From Clostridiales bacterium (lineage in GTDB: Bacteria; Bacillota; Clostridia; Christensenellales; Aristaeellaceae): a DNA stretch of 12,770 bases. The notes below the pieces were generated by a model, which worked only from the letters and a program-made list of their open reading frames with translations, ran no database searches and was not told the DNA's origin. The stretch's first letter is position 1. Every line of letters starts with the position of its first letter. Below are positions 6,318 through 12,351 of this stretch, piece by piece. The translations under genes and the position numbers were made by a program. The stretch lies in the NCBI GenBank assembly GCA_012522875.1, contig JAAYJP010000144.1:1-12770 (forward strand). The letters are read 5' to 3'.

Positions 6318-7562
6318 TCACAAGGCAAAATAGTAGCCGCTGTTCAGATAGTTTTCTCCGTACTTCATGGACAGCCTCTGCAGGACCCCTTTTACGGCAC
6401 TCAGCCTGCCGGATCCCTCCTGGTACCGGCGCATGGCAGCTTCCCAACGCCGTTTCTCCGCCTTGTCGGCCCGGTCCTTGAAGTATCCCCAGACATGCTG
6501 TGCCGCGTTGGCCGCGCTTCCGGCCGTTGGTTCTTTATCCAGGGCTTGCTCAACCAGCTGATACATTTCAAGTGCCGGATATGCCTCCTTATCCTTCAAC
6601 AGCCGCCGTATGGCTTGGTAGGCGTTGGCGTCCCGCTCCAATATGGCATACTTGTAGCGGCTCCATTCGACCTCCAGCGCGGCGATGCCTCGATTTGATG
6701 TGCAGTTGATGCATTTGATGGCTGACAGGTTTTTGTCCTTGACCTCCAGCATGATATCCACATCCCCGAGCGCCTCCTGGTATTGGAGAAACGGTCCGAC
6801 CCGGATGGTGGGGGAGTGGGCGCCCGGGCGCTTGCCGGGATCCTGCTGTGAGTAGTGGATCTTCTGCCTGCCGACATAACCCTTCCAGGTACCCGCGGCC
6901 TCGCGGATCCAGTCCAGGTCTGCCTGACAGGGATTGGCCGGGTTGACGGCGTTGTGAAGGTTATCAAAAACCACAGGGATGCCCGCGCGCAGGGAAACAT
7001 CCAGCACGTCACGGATGGTAAAGATCCGGTCATCGTTCTCAATGACCAGGCGGTTTTGGACTGCCGGGTTCAGGTCCCGCCAGCGGGAGACAAAGCGCGC
7101 TTTGGCCGCATCGCTGTCGCCGTAAGCCCCGCCCAGGTGCAGGATGAGCTTATGCTCAGGGCCCAGTCCCATGGCGTCCAGCACCTGGCAGTGGTAATCC
7201 AGGTCAAGCACAGCGGACTTTGCGACCTCAGGATCAAGCGCGTTGAGGACGGTGTACTGGCCGGGGTGCATGGAAACGCGCATGCCGGAGGAACGGATCT
7301 TGCCGCCGATTTGCCCAAGCGCCTCAGCGAAATGGGTGCGCCAGGGCAGGCTCTTTGCCGCAGAGGAGCCAAAGGGGATGAGGTCGGAGGATATGCGAAA
7401 GAGCCTGATACCATTCTTAATGTTGTAGTCCAGCAGAACTTCCAGTGCGGCCAGGTTCAGGCCGATGAGCGCATACAGCCGCTCCTGTGTCGCGTGCTTC
7501 AGGATTGTCGTTTTCAGATTACTACCGGGCACACCAAGCGCCAGACATGCATATCCAATCAT
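6318..7562 (-). CDS. uvsE: UV damage endonuclease UvsE fused to a DUF1722 (YbgA) domain
   Basis: From the ATG at 7562 this is 414 residues. Residues 1 to about 285 are a UVDE/UvsE TIM-barrel, which nicks DNA 5' to UV photoproducts independently of UvrABC. The expected metal ligands are all visible: H99 (HPGQY), H142 (LHLGG), E175 (VIEND), D200 and H203 (FDNLHN), H236 (KIHYS) and E273 (MLEVKDK). Residues about 299-412 match DUF1722/YbgA: EWSRYKYAILERD, YPALEMYQLVEQAL, AAQHVWGYFKD, then YLNSGYYF at the end. Simple UvsE proteins end near 300 residues, so this tail is an added domain. The start is uncertain: homologous sequence begins at MIGYACLALGVPG, but no ribosome site precedes 7562. An ATG pair at 7577-7582 or the longer frame to 7637 are alternatives, also without a ribosome site. 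An overlapping 26-codon ORF with a good ribosome site lies just upstream. The terminator of the transporter operon separates it from upstream genes, and a TspO-like pseudogene follows. Confidence 0.92.
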   Translation of the reverse strand: MIGYACLALGVPGSNLKTTILKHATQERLYALIGLNLAALEVLLDYNIKNGIRLFRISSDLIPFGSSAAKSLPWRTHFAEALGQIGGKIRSSGMRVSMHPGQYTVLNALDPEVAKSAVLDLDYHCQVLDAMGLGPEHKLILHLGGAYGDSDAAKARFVSRWRDLNPAVQNRLVIENDDRIFTIRDVLDVSLRAGIPVVFDNLHNAVNPANPCQADLDWIREAAGTWKGYVGRQKIHYSQQDPGKRPGAHSPTIRVGPFLQYQEALGDVDIMLEVKDKNLSAIKCINCTSNRGIAALEVEWSRYKYAILERDANAYQAIRRLLKDKEAYPALEMYQLVEQALDKEPTAGSAANAAQHVWGYFKDRADKAEKRRWEAAMRRYQEGSGRLSAVKGVLQRLSMKYGENYLNSGYYFAL

Positions 7563-7602
7563 TTGGGAATAATAACACATCATCAGCAATGTGAATATGC
7601 AT
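7522..7602 (-). CDS. Possible 26-residue leader ORF overlapping the uvsE start
   Basis: ATG at 7602 is preceded 8 nt upstream by GGGAGA (7611-7616), the only good ribosome site near the uvsE start. It encodes 26 residues (MHIHIADDVLLFPNDW... to ...GAWCAR) in a different frame and stops at 7522-7524, 41 bases inside uvsE. No family is recognised. It could translationally couple uvsE, be a leftover of a shifted N-terminus, or be fortuitous. Confidence 0.3.
   Translation of the reverse strand: MHIHIADDVLLFPNDWICMSGAWCAR
7569..7595 (-). promoter_or_regulatory. uvsE: Weak candidate promoter at the uvsE start
   Basis: TTCACA (7590-7595) and TATTAT (7569-7574) on the minus strand are separated by only 15 bp, shorter than optimal. 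If used, transcription would start at about 7562, exactly at the chosen uvsE ATG, giving a leaderless message. That would explain the absent ribosome site, but the spacing is poor. Confidence 0.2.
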
Positions 7603-7663
7603 GAAAGATTTCTCCCGGAAATTTTCGGATGATGCATGGGAGGCGGGTCCGTGACATTGCCGC

Positions 7664-7695
7664 AAAAAACGGCGCCCGGTTGAGTCCGGGCGCCG
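7664..7695 (-). terminator. Strong terminator of the betaine transporter operon
   Basis: On the minus strand CGGCGCCCGG, loop ACTCAA and CCGGGCGCCG form a perfect 10-bp G+C stem followed by TTTTTT. It begins 20 bp after the ATPase gene's stop and isolates that operon from uvsE. Confidence 0.93.
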
Positions 7696-7715
7696 CGTCA
7701 GTTTGGACAATGGGA

Positions 7716-8927
7716 TTATGTCAGCGAGGTTAAAATGGCCGCTTTGCTGATGATGCCCTGGAGCCTGCCCTTGTCGTCCAGCACCGCAATGGGGAACTTC
7801 GCATGGGAGGCAATGGGGATCAGGTCAGATATCTGCGTGTCCGCGGTGGTGCTGGGCATATCGTTTATCAGCGCTTCCTCAAAGGTGATTTCGCCCGCCC
7901 GCACGCGGAAGGCGGCGTCCAGCGTGATGACACCCATAAATTTCATCCGGTCATTGACCACATAGGCGCTTGACACATCGTTGGCGCGCATCTGCTTCAG
8001 GGCAACCTGGGCGCCTTCCTTCTGGCGGACGAGGCAGGAGGGCCGCTGCATGAAGTTCCTGACATTATAGATCTGCGATTTATCCGCGCTGTTGATGAAG
8101 TCCCGTACATAATCGTTGGCGGGGCTCTGCGCCATTTTTTCCGGGGTATCCGTCTGGATGATCCTGCCGTCCTGCATGATGGAGATCGTATTGCCCAGTT
8201 TAAATGCCTCGTCGATGTCGTGGGTAATGAAAACGATGGTCTTGTTCAGTTTCTCCTGGATGGAGAGCATTTCAAACTGCATATCACGCCTGACCAGCGG
8301 GTCCAGCGCCGAGAAGGGCTCATCCATCAACAGGATATCCGGGTTGTTCGCCAGCGCGCGGGCCAGGCCAACCCGCTGGCGCATGCCGCCACTCAGGTCC
8401 CTGGTGCTCTTGTGTTCCCAGCCTTCCAGGTTGACCATGGTGATCATCTCCATGGCTTTTTCCGTGCGCGTCTTTTTATCAATACCGCGCGCCTCCAGGC
8501 CGTATGCCACATTTTCGAGGACGTTGCGGTGGGAGAGGAGGCCAAAGCTCTGGAATACCATGGAGATATGCTCCCTTCTGTATTTCAGGAGCTGCCTGGG
8601 GGAATAGGCGGCGATGTCCTCTCCCTCGTAGTAGATATGCCCGGCGGTTGGCTTGAGCAAGAGGTTCAGGCAGCGGACCACGGTGGATTTGCCGGAGCCC
8701 GACAAGCCGATCAGCGAGAAGATCTTGCCGCGTTCCACTTCAAAGGAGACGTCATCCACGGCTATAGTCACCCCGGTCTTCTTCAGGATCTCTTCTTTGC
8801 TGCGGCCGTTTCGCAGCATTTCCCGGGCCTGGGGTTTTTTCGCGCCAAACATCTTTGTCAGGCCGTCCACCCGCAGGATGATATCCTTCTCCTGGGATTG
8901 GGGCGTTAAAATTTCAGGCTTCCGCAT
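7716..8927 (-). CDS. proV: Glycine betaine/proline-type ABC importer ATPase with CBS domains
   Basis: This 403-residue protein is the ATPase of an OpuA/ProU-type compatible-solute importer, acting on the cytoplasmic face of the membrane. The nucleotide-binding domain has Walker A GLSGSGKST (74-82), Q-loop Q126, signature LSGGMRQRV (178-186), Walker B ILLMDEP (198-204) and H-loop His236. The N-terminal insertion before TIAVDDVSFEV (KKPQAREMLRNGRSKEEI) is typical of ProV/OpuAA. Residues about 285-403 form a CBS pair (NVRNFMQRP, SAYVVND, IAVLDDKGRLQGIISKAAIL), which in OpuA senses ionic strength or cyclic di-AMP; the signal used here is unknown. The start is supported by GGGAGAGG 6 nt upstream. 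The first codons overlap the permease gene by 14 bp, indicating translational coupling. Length is normal for the family (about 400-418). It is the last gene of the operon and ends before a strong terminator. The solute could be glycine betaine, proline betaine or a relative. Confidence 0.95.
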   Translation of the reverse strand: MRKPEILTPQSQEKDIILRVDGLTKMFGAKKPQAREMLRNGRSKEEILKKTGVTIAVDDVSFEVERGKIFSLIGLSGSGKSTVVRCLNLLLKPTAGHIYYEGEDIAAYSPRQLLKYRREHISMVFQSFGLLSHRNVLENVAYGLEARGIDKKTRTEKAMEMITMVNLEGWEHKSTRDLSGGMRQRVGLARALANNPDILLMDEPFSALDPLVRRDMQFEMLSIQEKLNKTIVFITHDIDEAFKLGNTISIMQDGRIIQTDTPEKMAQSPANDYVRDFINSADKSQIYNVRNFMQRPSCLVRQKEGAQVALKQMRANDVSSAYVVNDRMKFMGVITLDAAFRVRAGEITFEEALINDMPSTTADTQISDLIPIASHAKFPIAVLDDKGRLQGIISKAAILTSLT

Positions 8928-9786
8928 GCGTATCCTCTCCCTTCATGGCCCCCTGGGTGAGGCGGTCAATCACAATGGCTACAATCACCAGCGCGATGCC
9001 TGCCGCGAAGCCGCGGCCGCTCTCCAGGCGGTTGATGCCCATAAGCACCTCGGAACCAAGCCCGGTAGCTCCAATCATGGAACAGGTGACCACCATGGAG
9101 ATGGCCATCATGATCGTCTGGTTGACGCCGGTCATAATGGTCGGCATGGCCTGGGGAATCAGCACCTTAAAAAGCAGTTGGGATCGTGTTGAACCAAAGG
9201 ACTGGGCGGCTTCCACCACCTCCTTGTCCACATGGCGGATGCCGTGGCTGGTCATGCGTACAATGGGGGGCATGGCGTAAATCACCGTGGCGACAACCGC
9301 CGGCACATTGCCCAGCCCCAGGAGCATCACTGCCGGAATCAGGTATACAAAGCTGGGCATAGTCTGCATGGTGTCAAGCAACGGGCGGACCAGCCGGCTT
9401 GCCCGGTCGCTGAAGGAGACCAGCACGCCCAGCGGGAACCCGAGCAGCAGGGCAAAAATCACCGAAGTGATGATAATGGTCAATGTGGCGTACATCATGC
9501 TCCAGAGGCCAATCATGCCAACAAACAGGAGCATGGCGGTATAGAGCGCCGCGCGGAAGGGTTTGCGGGTCAGTTTCAGCGTAATCAGAAATACGATCAG
9601 AAGCAGCAGCCACCAGGGGACCAGGTCGACGACCCACCGGACCTGCACCAGGATGGCGCGCAAGCCCTTGGATATTGCGTCGAAAAAACCGCCCCAGTTG
9701 CCCACCATGTAGTCGATGGCGTTGTCAATGGGCTCTCTGATGTTCACTGAAAACGCTTCTGGGAATTCGGTCATCCAGTTCTCCAA
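8914..9786 (-). CDS. proW: Glycine betaine/proline-type ABC importer permease
   Basis: This is the inner-membrane permease of the importer, 290 residues from a TTG start at 9786. GGAGG at 9797-9801 lies 10 nt upstream. An upstream in-frame TTG at 9807 has no ribosome site, and the next ATG (9774) is also possible. After an amphipathic N-terminal part there are about six hydrophobic segments (WWLLLLIVFLITL at 58-70, LYTAMLLFVGMIGLW, TLTIIITSVIFALLLGFPLGVLV, FVYLIPAVMLLGLG, IMMAISMVVTCSMIGATGLG, AAGIALVIVAIVI). The EAA loop that docks on the ATPase is EAAQSFGSTRSQLLFKVLIPQAMP (192-215). It matches ProW/OpuAB. The 3' end overlaps the ATPase start by 14 bp. It is separated from the upstream binding-protein gene by about 118 bp containing a stem-loop, so it may be expressed at a lower level. 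Confidence 0.94.
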   Translation of the reverse strand: MENWMTEFPEAFSVNIREPIDNAIDYMVGNWGGFFDAISKGLRAILVQVRWVVDLVPWWLLLLIVFLITLKLTRKPFRAALYTAMLLFVGMIGLWSMMYATLTIIITSVIFALLLGFPLGVLVSFSDRASRLVRPLLDTMQTMPSFVYLIPAVMLLGLGNVPAVVATVIYAMPPIVRMTSHGIRHVDKEVVEAAQSFGSTRSQLLFKVLIPQAMPTIMTGVNQTIMMAISMVVTCSMIGATGLGSEVLMGINRLESGRGFAAGIALVIVAIVIDRLTQGAMKGEDTHAEA

Positions 9787-9828
9787 TGAATAAATACCTC
9801 CAATCAATGATTATGCGCTGGCGTACAT

Positions 9829-9860
9829 TGGCTGCGGGGCATTATTGTACCCCGCAGCCA
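9829..9860 (-). promoter_or_regulatory. Intercistronic stem-loop between binding protein and permease
   Basis: An 11-bp perfect inverted repeat (TGGCTGCGGGG and CCCCGCAGCCA, 10-nt loop) lies between the two genes. On the minus strand it is not followed by a U-run, so it is more likely an mRNA-stabilising or processing element than a terminator. Such structures often raise binding-protein levels relative to membrane partners. Confidence 0.7.
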
Positions 9861-9904
9861 TTGCCTCCGGCGATTGCCTGAGCAATCCGCCTAATCCGCC
9901 TTGC

Positions 9905-10885
9905 TTAGTCAAGCGCGGCGCGCACCAGGGCGGCCTTGTCTTCCGGCAGCCAGTCGTCAATCATGTCGCCATGTTCTTTCAGGAACCAACGGGCGGCTTC
10001 CTCATAGCTCGCGTCATTCTCGCTGAGGAAAGCCAGCGCTTCACTGGTGAGGGCGCTTGAGGAGTAATAGTTGCTCAGGAACTCGCTGTATTCAGGGTTT
10101 GCTTCGTAAAAATCAGGGTTCACGGCAACGGTCAGGGGGATGGAAGGGCATGCGGTCTCGCCCTTCAGGTAGCCTTCGGGCTCGTAGGGAGCGTCTTCCA
10201 GCAGCACCAGGTCATACTTGCCCGTGATCCAGGCCGGCTCCCAGTAATACGCGACAATGGGCTCGCCTTTTTCATAGGCGCCGGCGATGGCCGCCGCCAG
10301 GGCGGGGTCAGAGCCCGGGTCCATGTAATTGTACATTTCGTCCAGGCCGTAGTATGCGACCTTTTTACGCATGATATCATCGATCGCCCATGAAGAGATG
10401 GCGCCATAGATACGGCCTTTGCCGGGGTCTTCCGGATCCTGGAAGATGCCCGCATAATCCTTCAGGTCGGCCACTGTCTTCAGATCAGGCGCTGTGGCTT
10501 CAATCCCGCGGCTTTCGTCACCCTGGATGACATAGCGGGGCACATACAGCCCCTGAATGTTGTCGGCGTAGTTGATGCCCAGCTCGATGACTTTACCGTC
10601 TTCGACATCCTGCTGGTAGGGGGCGATGTTGTCCGTCCAGGTCTCGGTGTAGATGTGGATGTCGCCGGTTTTCAGCGCGTTATAGGTGATGGCGGTTGAA
10701 CCGGATACTTCGCGGGTGGACATGCCATAGGCTTCCTCGGCGATCAACATGGCAACGGCATTATGGAATTTCATGCTGTCCCAACCGGCATCACCAAACA
10801 CGATTTCCTGCGCCTGGGCGGATACCGCAAGGAACATGGCGAGCGCCATCGTGATGGTAATCAGTCTTTTAATGAATATTTTCAT
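9905..10885 (-). CDS. proX: Glycine betaine/proline-type ABC importer substrate-binding protein
   Basis: This 326-residue extracytoplasmic protein captures the solute for the permease and ATPase encoded next to it. A signal peptide (basic MKIFIKRL, hydrophobic core to about 22) ends at a probable signal peptidase I site SAQA-QE (after 25). There is no lipobox; the only Cys is residue 246, so it is not a lipoprotein. The mature part starts with EIVFGDAGWDSMKFHNAVAMLIAE, as in ProX/OpuAC-type proteins. Trp residues suitable for an aromatic cage around a quaternary amine are W35, W83 (YTETWTDN), W166, W215 and W219 (YYWEPAWITGKYDLV). The start at 10885 is chosen because GAGGAGG lies 7 nt upstream and the signal peptide begins there; an upstream extension to 10909 has no support. 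It is the first gene of the operon, behind a near-consensus promoter. Gene order (binding protein, permease, ATPase) is the reverse of proVWX or opuAA-AB-AC. Confidence 0.93.
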   Translation of the reverse strand: MKIFIKRLITITMALAMFLAVSAQAQEIVFGDAGWDSMKFHNAVAMLIAEEAYGMSTREVSGSTAITYNALKTGDIHIYTETWTDNIAPYQQDVEDGKVIELGINYADNIQGLYVPRYVIQGDESRGIEATAPDLKTVADLKDYAGIFQDPEDPGKGRIYGAISSWAIDDIMRKKVAYYGLDEMYNYMDPGSDPALAAAIAGAYEKGEPIVAYYWEPAWITGKYDLVLLEDAPYEPEGYLKGETACPSIPLTVAVNPDFYEANPEYSEFLSNYYSSSALTSEALAFLSENDASYEEAARWFLKEHGDMIDDWLPEDKAALVRAALD

Positions 10886-10984
10886 TCTGATTCCTCCTCG
10901 TTCTGCCACGTGAGATTTCAGTATGCATCTAAACTTACAATTTCCTTGTCGCCCGGATACACGAGATGCGGCAAAAACAACACA

Positions 10985-11013
10985 ATTGTATCAAGAAATG
11001 CACAACTTGTCAA
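10985..11013 (-). promoter_or_regulatory. Near-consensus promoter of the betaine transporter operon
   Basis: On the minus strand a perfect TTGACA (11008-11013), a 17-bp spacer and TACAAT (10985-10990) form a strong vegetative promoter. The expected start is near 10978, giving a 5' leader of about 93 nt before the binding-protein gene. I see no known riboswitch in that leader. Confidence 0.88.
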
Positions 11014-11024
11014 AAATGGGTGAC

Positions 11025-11041
11025 CAATAATGGCAATAATG
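11025..11041 (-). promoter_or_regulatory. Direct repeat upstream of the transporter promoter
   Basis: CAATAATG occurs twice (11025-11032 and 11034-11041), 9 bp centre to centre, starting 12 bp upstream of the -35 box. The position fits an activator or repressor site controlling the transporter, but no known regulator motif is recognised. Confidence 0.35.
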
Positions 11042-11133
11042 TCGCCGTATCATGGGATGCCGCCGGCTTTTCTGACGGATGAATCGGGAAGGGACCTCCA
11101 GCGTATAAGCGTTTTCCTGATTCCAAAGGGCCA

Positions 11134-11142
11134 TGCTATACA
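11134..11142 (+). promoter_or_regulatory. asnA: Candidate extended -10 promoter for asnA
   Basis: TG-C-TATACA (11134-11142) matches the extended -10 form TGnTATAAT. At 17 bp spacing the -35 region is TTCCTG, which is weak, as tolerated by extended -10 promoters. The start would be near 11149, giving a leader of about 72 nt. A second possible -10 (TATAGA) lies closer to the gene. Confidence 0.4.
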
Positions 11143-11157
11143 AAGGAAGAACAGCAC

Positions 11158-11171
11158 CCGGTTTGAACCGG
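11158..11171 (+). promoter_or_regulatory. Near-palindrome in the asnA leader
   Basis: CCGGTT-TG-AACCGG is a 6-bp inverted repeat with a 2-base centre, lying just after the predicted asnA transcription start. In RNA the loop would need the stem to open to five pairs. It could be an operator; no factor is known. Confidence 0.3.
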
Positions 11172-11220
11172 CGGGGCTTTGCCTATAGACTGTTGGCAAT
11201 TCGTTGTCAGGAGGCAGAAG

Positions 11221-12228
11221 ATGAGCCGGCTGCGCCTTCCCAGGAACTACACGCCCGTTTTGAACCTTTATGAGACCCAGGAAGCGATTGCGCTCATCAA
11301 AGGCACATTTACGGATTTTCTGTCCAAGGCACTAAACCTCAAAAGGGTGTCAGCGCCCCTGTTTGTGCTGGAAGGCAGCGGCCTCAACGATGACCTGAGC
11401 GGTGTTGAGCGCCCCGTGTCCTTTGATATCCCGGCAAGCCACGTCCAGGCCCAGGTGGTGCATTCCCTGGCCAAGTGGAAGCGCCAGGCGCTGAAGCAGT
11501 ATGGTTTCCCGGTTGGAGAAGGGCTGTACACCGACATGAACGCCATCAGGCGGGATGAGGAGTTGGACAATCTCCACTCCATCTATGTGGACCAGTGGGA
11601 CTGGGAGAAGGTCATAACCCCCGAGGAGCGGAGCCTTCAAACGCTCATGGATGCGATGCAGAACATCGTCACAGCCATCATCTGCACCTATGATCTGCTT
11701 AAATGGAAATACCCTAAATTGCCGTTGAAGTTCAAGCATGATGTGCGTTTCGTCACCACCCAGGAGCTGGAGGACCGATGGCCGGCGCTCAGCCCCAGGG
11801 AGCGGGAGGATAGGATCGTCAGGGAATACCGCAGCTGCGGTATCCTCCAGATCGGCGGAAAACTGAAAAGCGGACAGGCCCATGACGGCCGCGCGCCTGA
11901 TTATGACGATTGGGACCTAAACGGCGACATCCTCTTCTGGGATGAAATGCTGGGCTGCGCCATGGAGATCTCCAGCATGGGCATCCGGGTGTCGCCTGAG
12001 TCGCTGGACCGGCAGCTGAGCATCTCAGGCCGCGACGACCGACGGGCTTATCCTTTCCACCAGGCCTTGCTGGCCGGGGAACTGCCTCCCGCCATGGGCG
12101 GGGGCATCGGGCAGAGCCGTATGTGCATGCTGCTGATGGGCAAAGCCCATATCGGGGAGGTTCAGTCCTCCTACTGGGATAAGGGTACCCGATTGAGGTG
12201 CGGGGCGGCAGGAATCCCGCTGCTTTAA
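11221..12228 (+). CDS. asnA: Aspartate-ammonia ligase (ammonia-dependent asparagine synthetase)
   Basis: AsnA makes L-asparagine from aspartate, ammonia and ATP, releasing AMP and pyrophosphate, in the cytoplasm. Its fold is related to class II aminoacyl-tRNA synthetases, especially AspRS. The 335-residue product matches the E. coli enzyme (330) end to end: SGLNDDLSGVERPV, VVHSLAKWKRQAL, GEGLYTDMNAIRRDEELD, LHSIYVDQWDWEKV, GKLKSGQAHDGRAPDYDDW, LNGDILFWDEMLGCAMEISSMGIRV and GGGIGQSRMCMLL. The start at 11221 is set by GGAGG nine bases upstream (GGAGGCAGAAG-ATG); a longer frame from 11179 is unsupported. It is a single-gene unit ended by a strong terminator and divergent from the transporter operon. 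The length and conserved motifs suggest an intact enzyme. Confidence 0.96.
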   Translation: MSRLRLPRNYTPVLNLYETQEAIALIKGTFTDFLSKALNLKRVSAPLFVLEGSGLNDDLSGVERPVSFDIPASHVQAQVVHSLAKWKRQALKQYGFPVGEGLYTDMNAIRRDEELDNLHSIYVDQWDWEKVITPEERSLQTLMDAMQNIVTAIICTYDLLKWKYPKLPLKFKHDVRFVTTQELEDRWPALSPREREDRIVREYRSCGILQIGGKLKSGQAHDGRAPDYDDWDLNGDILFWDEMLGCAMEISSMGIRVSPESLDRQLSISGRDDRRAYPFHQALLAGELPPAMGGGIGQSRMCMLLMGKAHIGEVQSSYWDKGTRLRCGAAGIPLL

Positions 12229-12251
12229 TGGTACTTCAGATCAAAAAGAGT

Positions 12252-12281
12252 CGTCCCGGCTGGCTGCCGGGGCGTTTTTTT
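12252..12281 (+). terminator. Strong rho-independent terminator after asnA
   Basis: CGTCCCGGC (12252-12260), loop TGGCT and GCCGGGGCG (12266-12274) give a 9-bp stem with one U-G pair, followed by seven T (12275-12281). It starts 24 bp after the asnA stop. Confidence 0.92.
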
Positions 12282-12316
12282 GCCTGCCCCGGCGCTTCCC
12301 TGGGGATTGGGGAAAA

Positions 12317-12325
12317 TGCTATACT
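12317..12325 (+). promoter_or_regulatory. Candidate extended -10 promoter for the ygiD-like gene
   Basis: TG-C-TATACT (12317-12325) is a good extended -10. No -35 is recognisable at normal spacing. The start would be near 12332, so the leader would be only about 20 nt, just enough to include the ribosome site. Confidence 0.5.
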
Positions 12326-12351
12326 GAGCCATGTTGATAAGGAGGATGCCC

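Larger units (their letters stand above)
10886..11220. other. Divergent control region between transporter operon and asnA
   Basis: This 335-bp gene-free segment separates two divergent genes. It holds the transporter promoter and leader, the CAATAATG direct repeat, an extended -10 for asnA and a near-palindrome in the asnA leader. I looked for a T-box (specifier stem and conserved TGGNACCGCG) ahead of asnA and saw none. No small gene is evident. Confidence 0.7.

Noticed and set aside
6855..7604. 249-codon plus-strand frame opposite uvsE
   Set aside because: It is antisense to the UvsE catalytic residues, has no ribosome site and has no recognisable domain.
7562..7715. LexA (SOS) box ahead of uvsE
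   Set aside because: I looked for the Gram-positive form CGAAC-N4-GTTCG and close variants and saw none.
8220..8909. 229-codon plus-strand frame opposite the ABC ATPase gene
   Set aside because: It is antisense to a full set of ABC ATPase motifs and has a shadow-type composition.
11042..11220. T-box or other riboswitch upstream of asnA
   Set aside because: No conserved T-box sequence, specifier stem or leader terminator could be found; the predicted leader is only about 72 nt.
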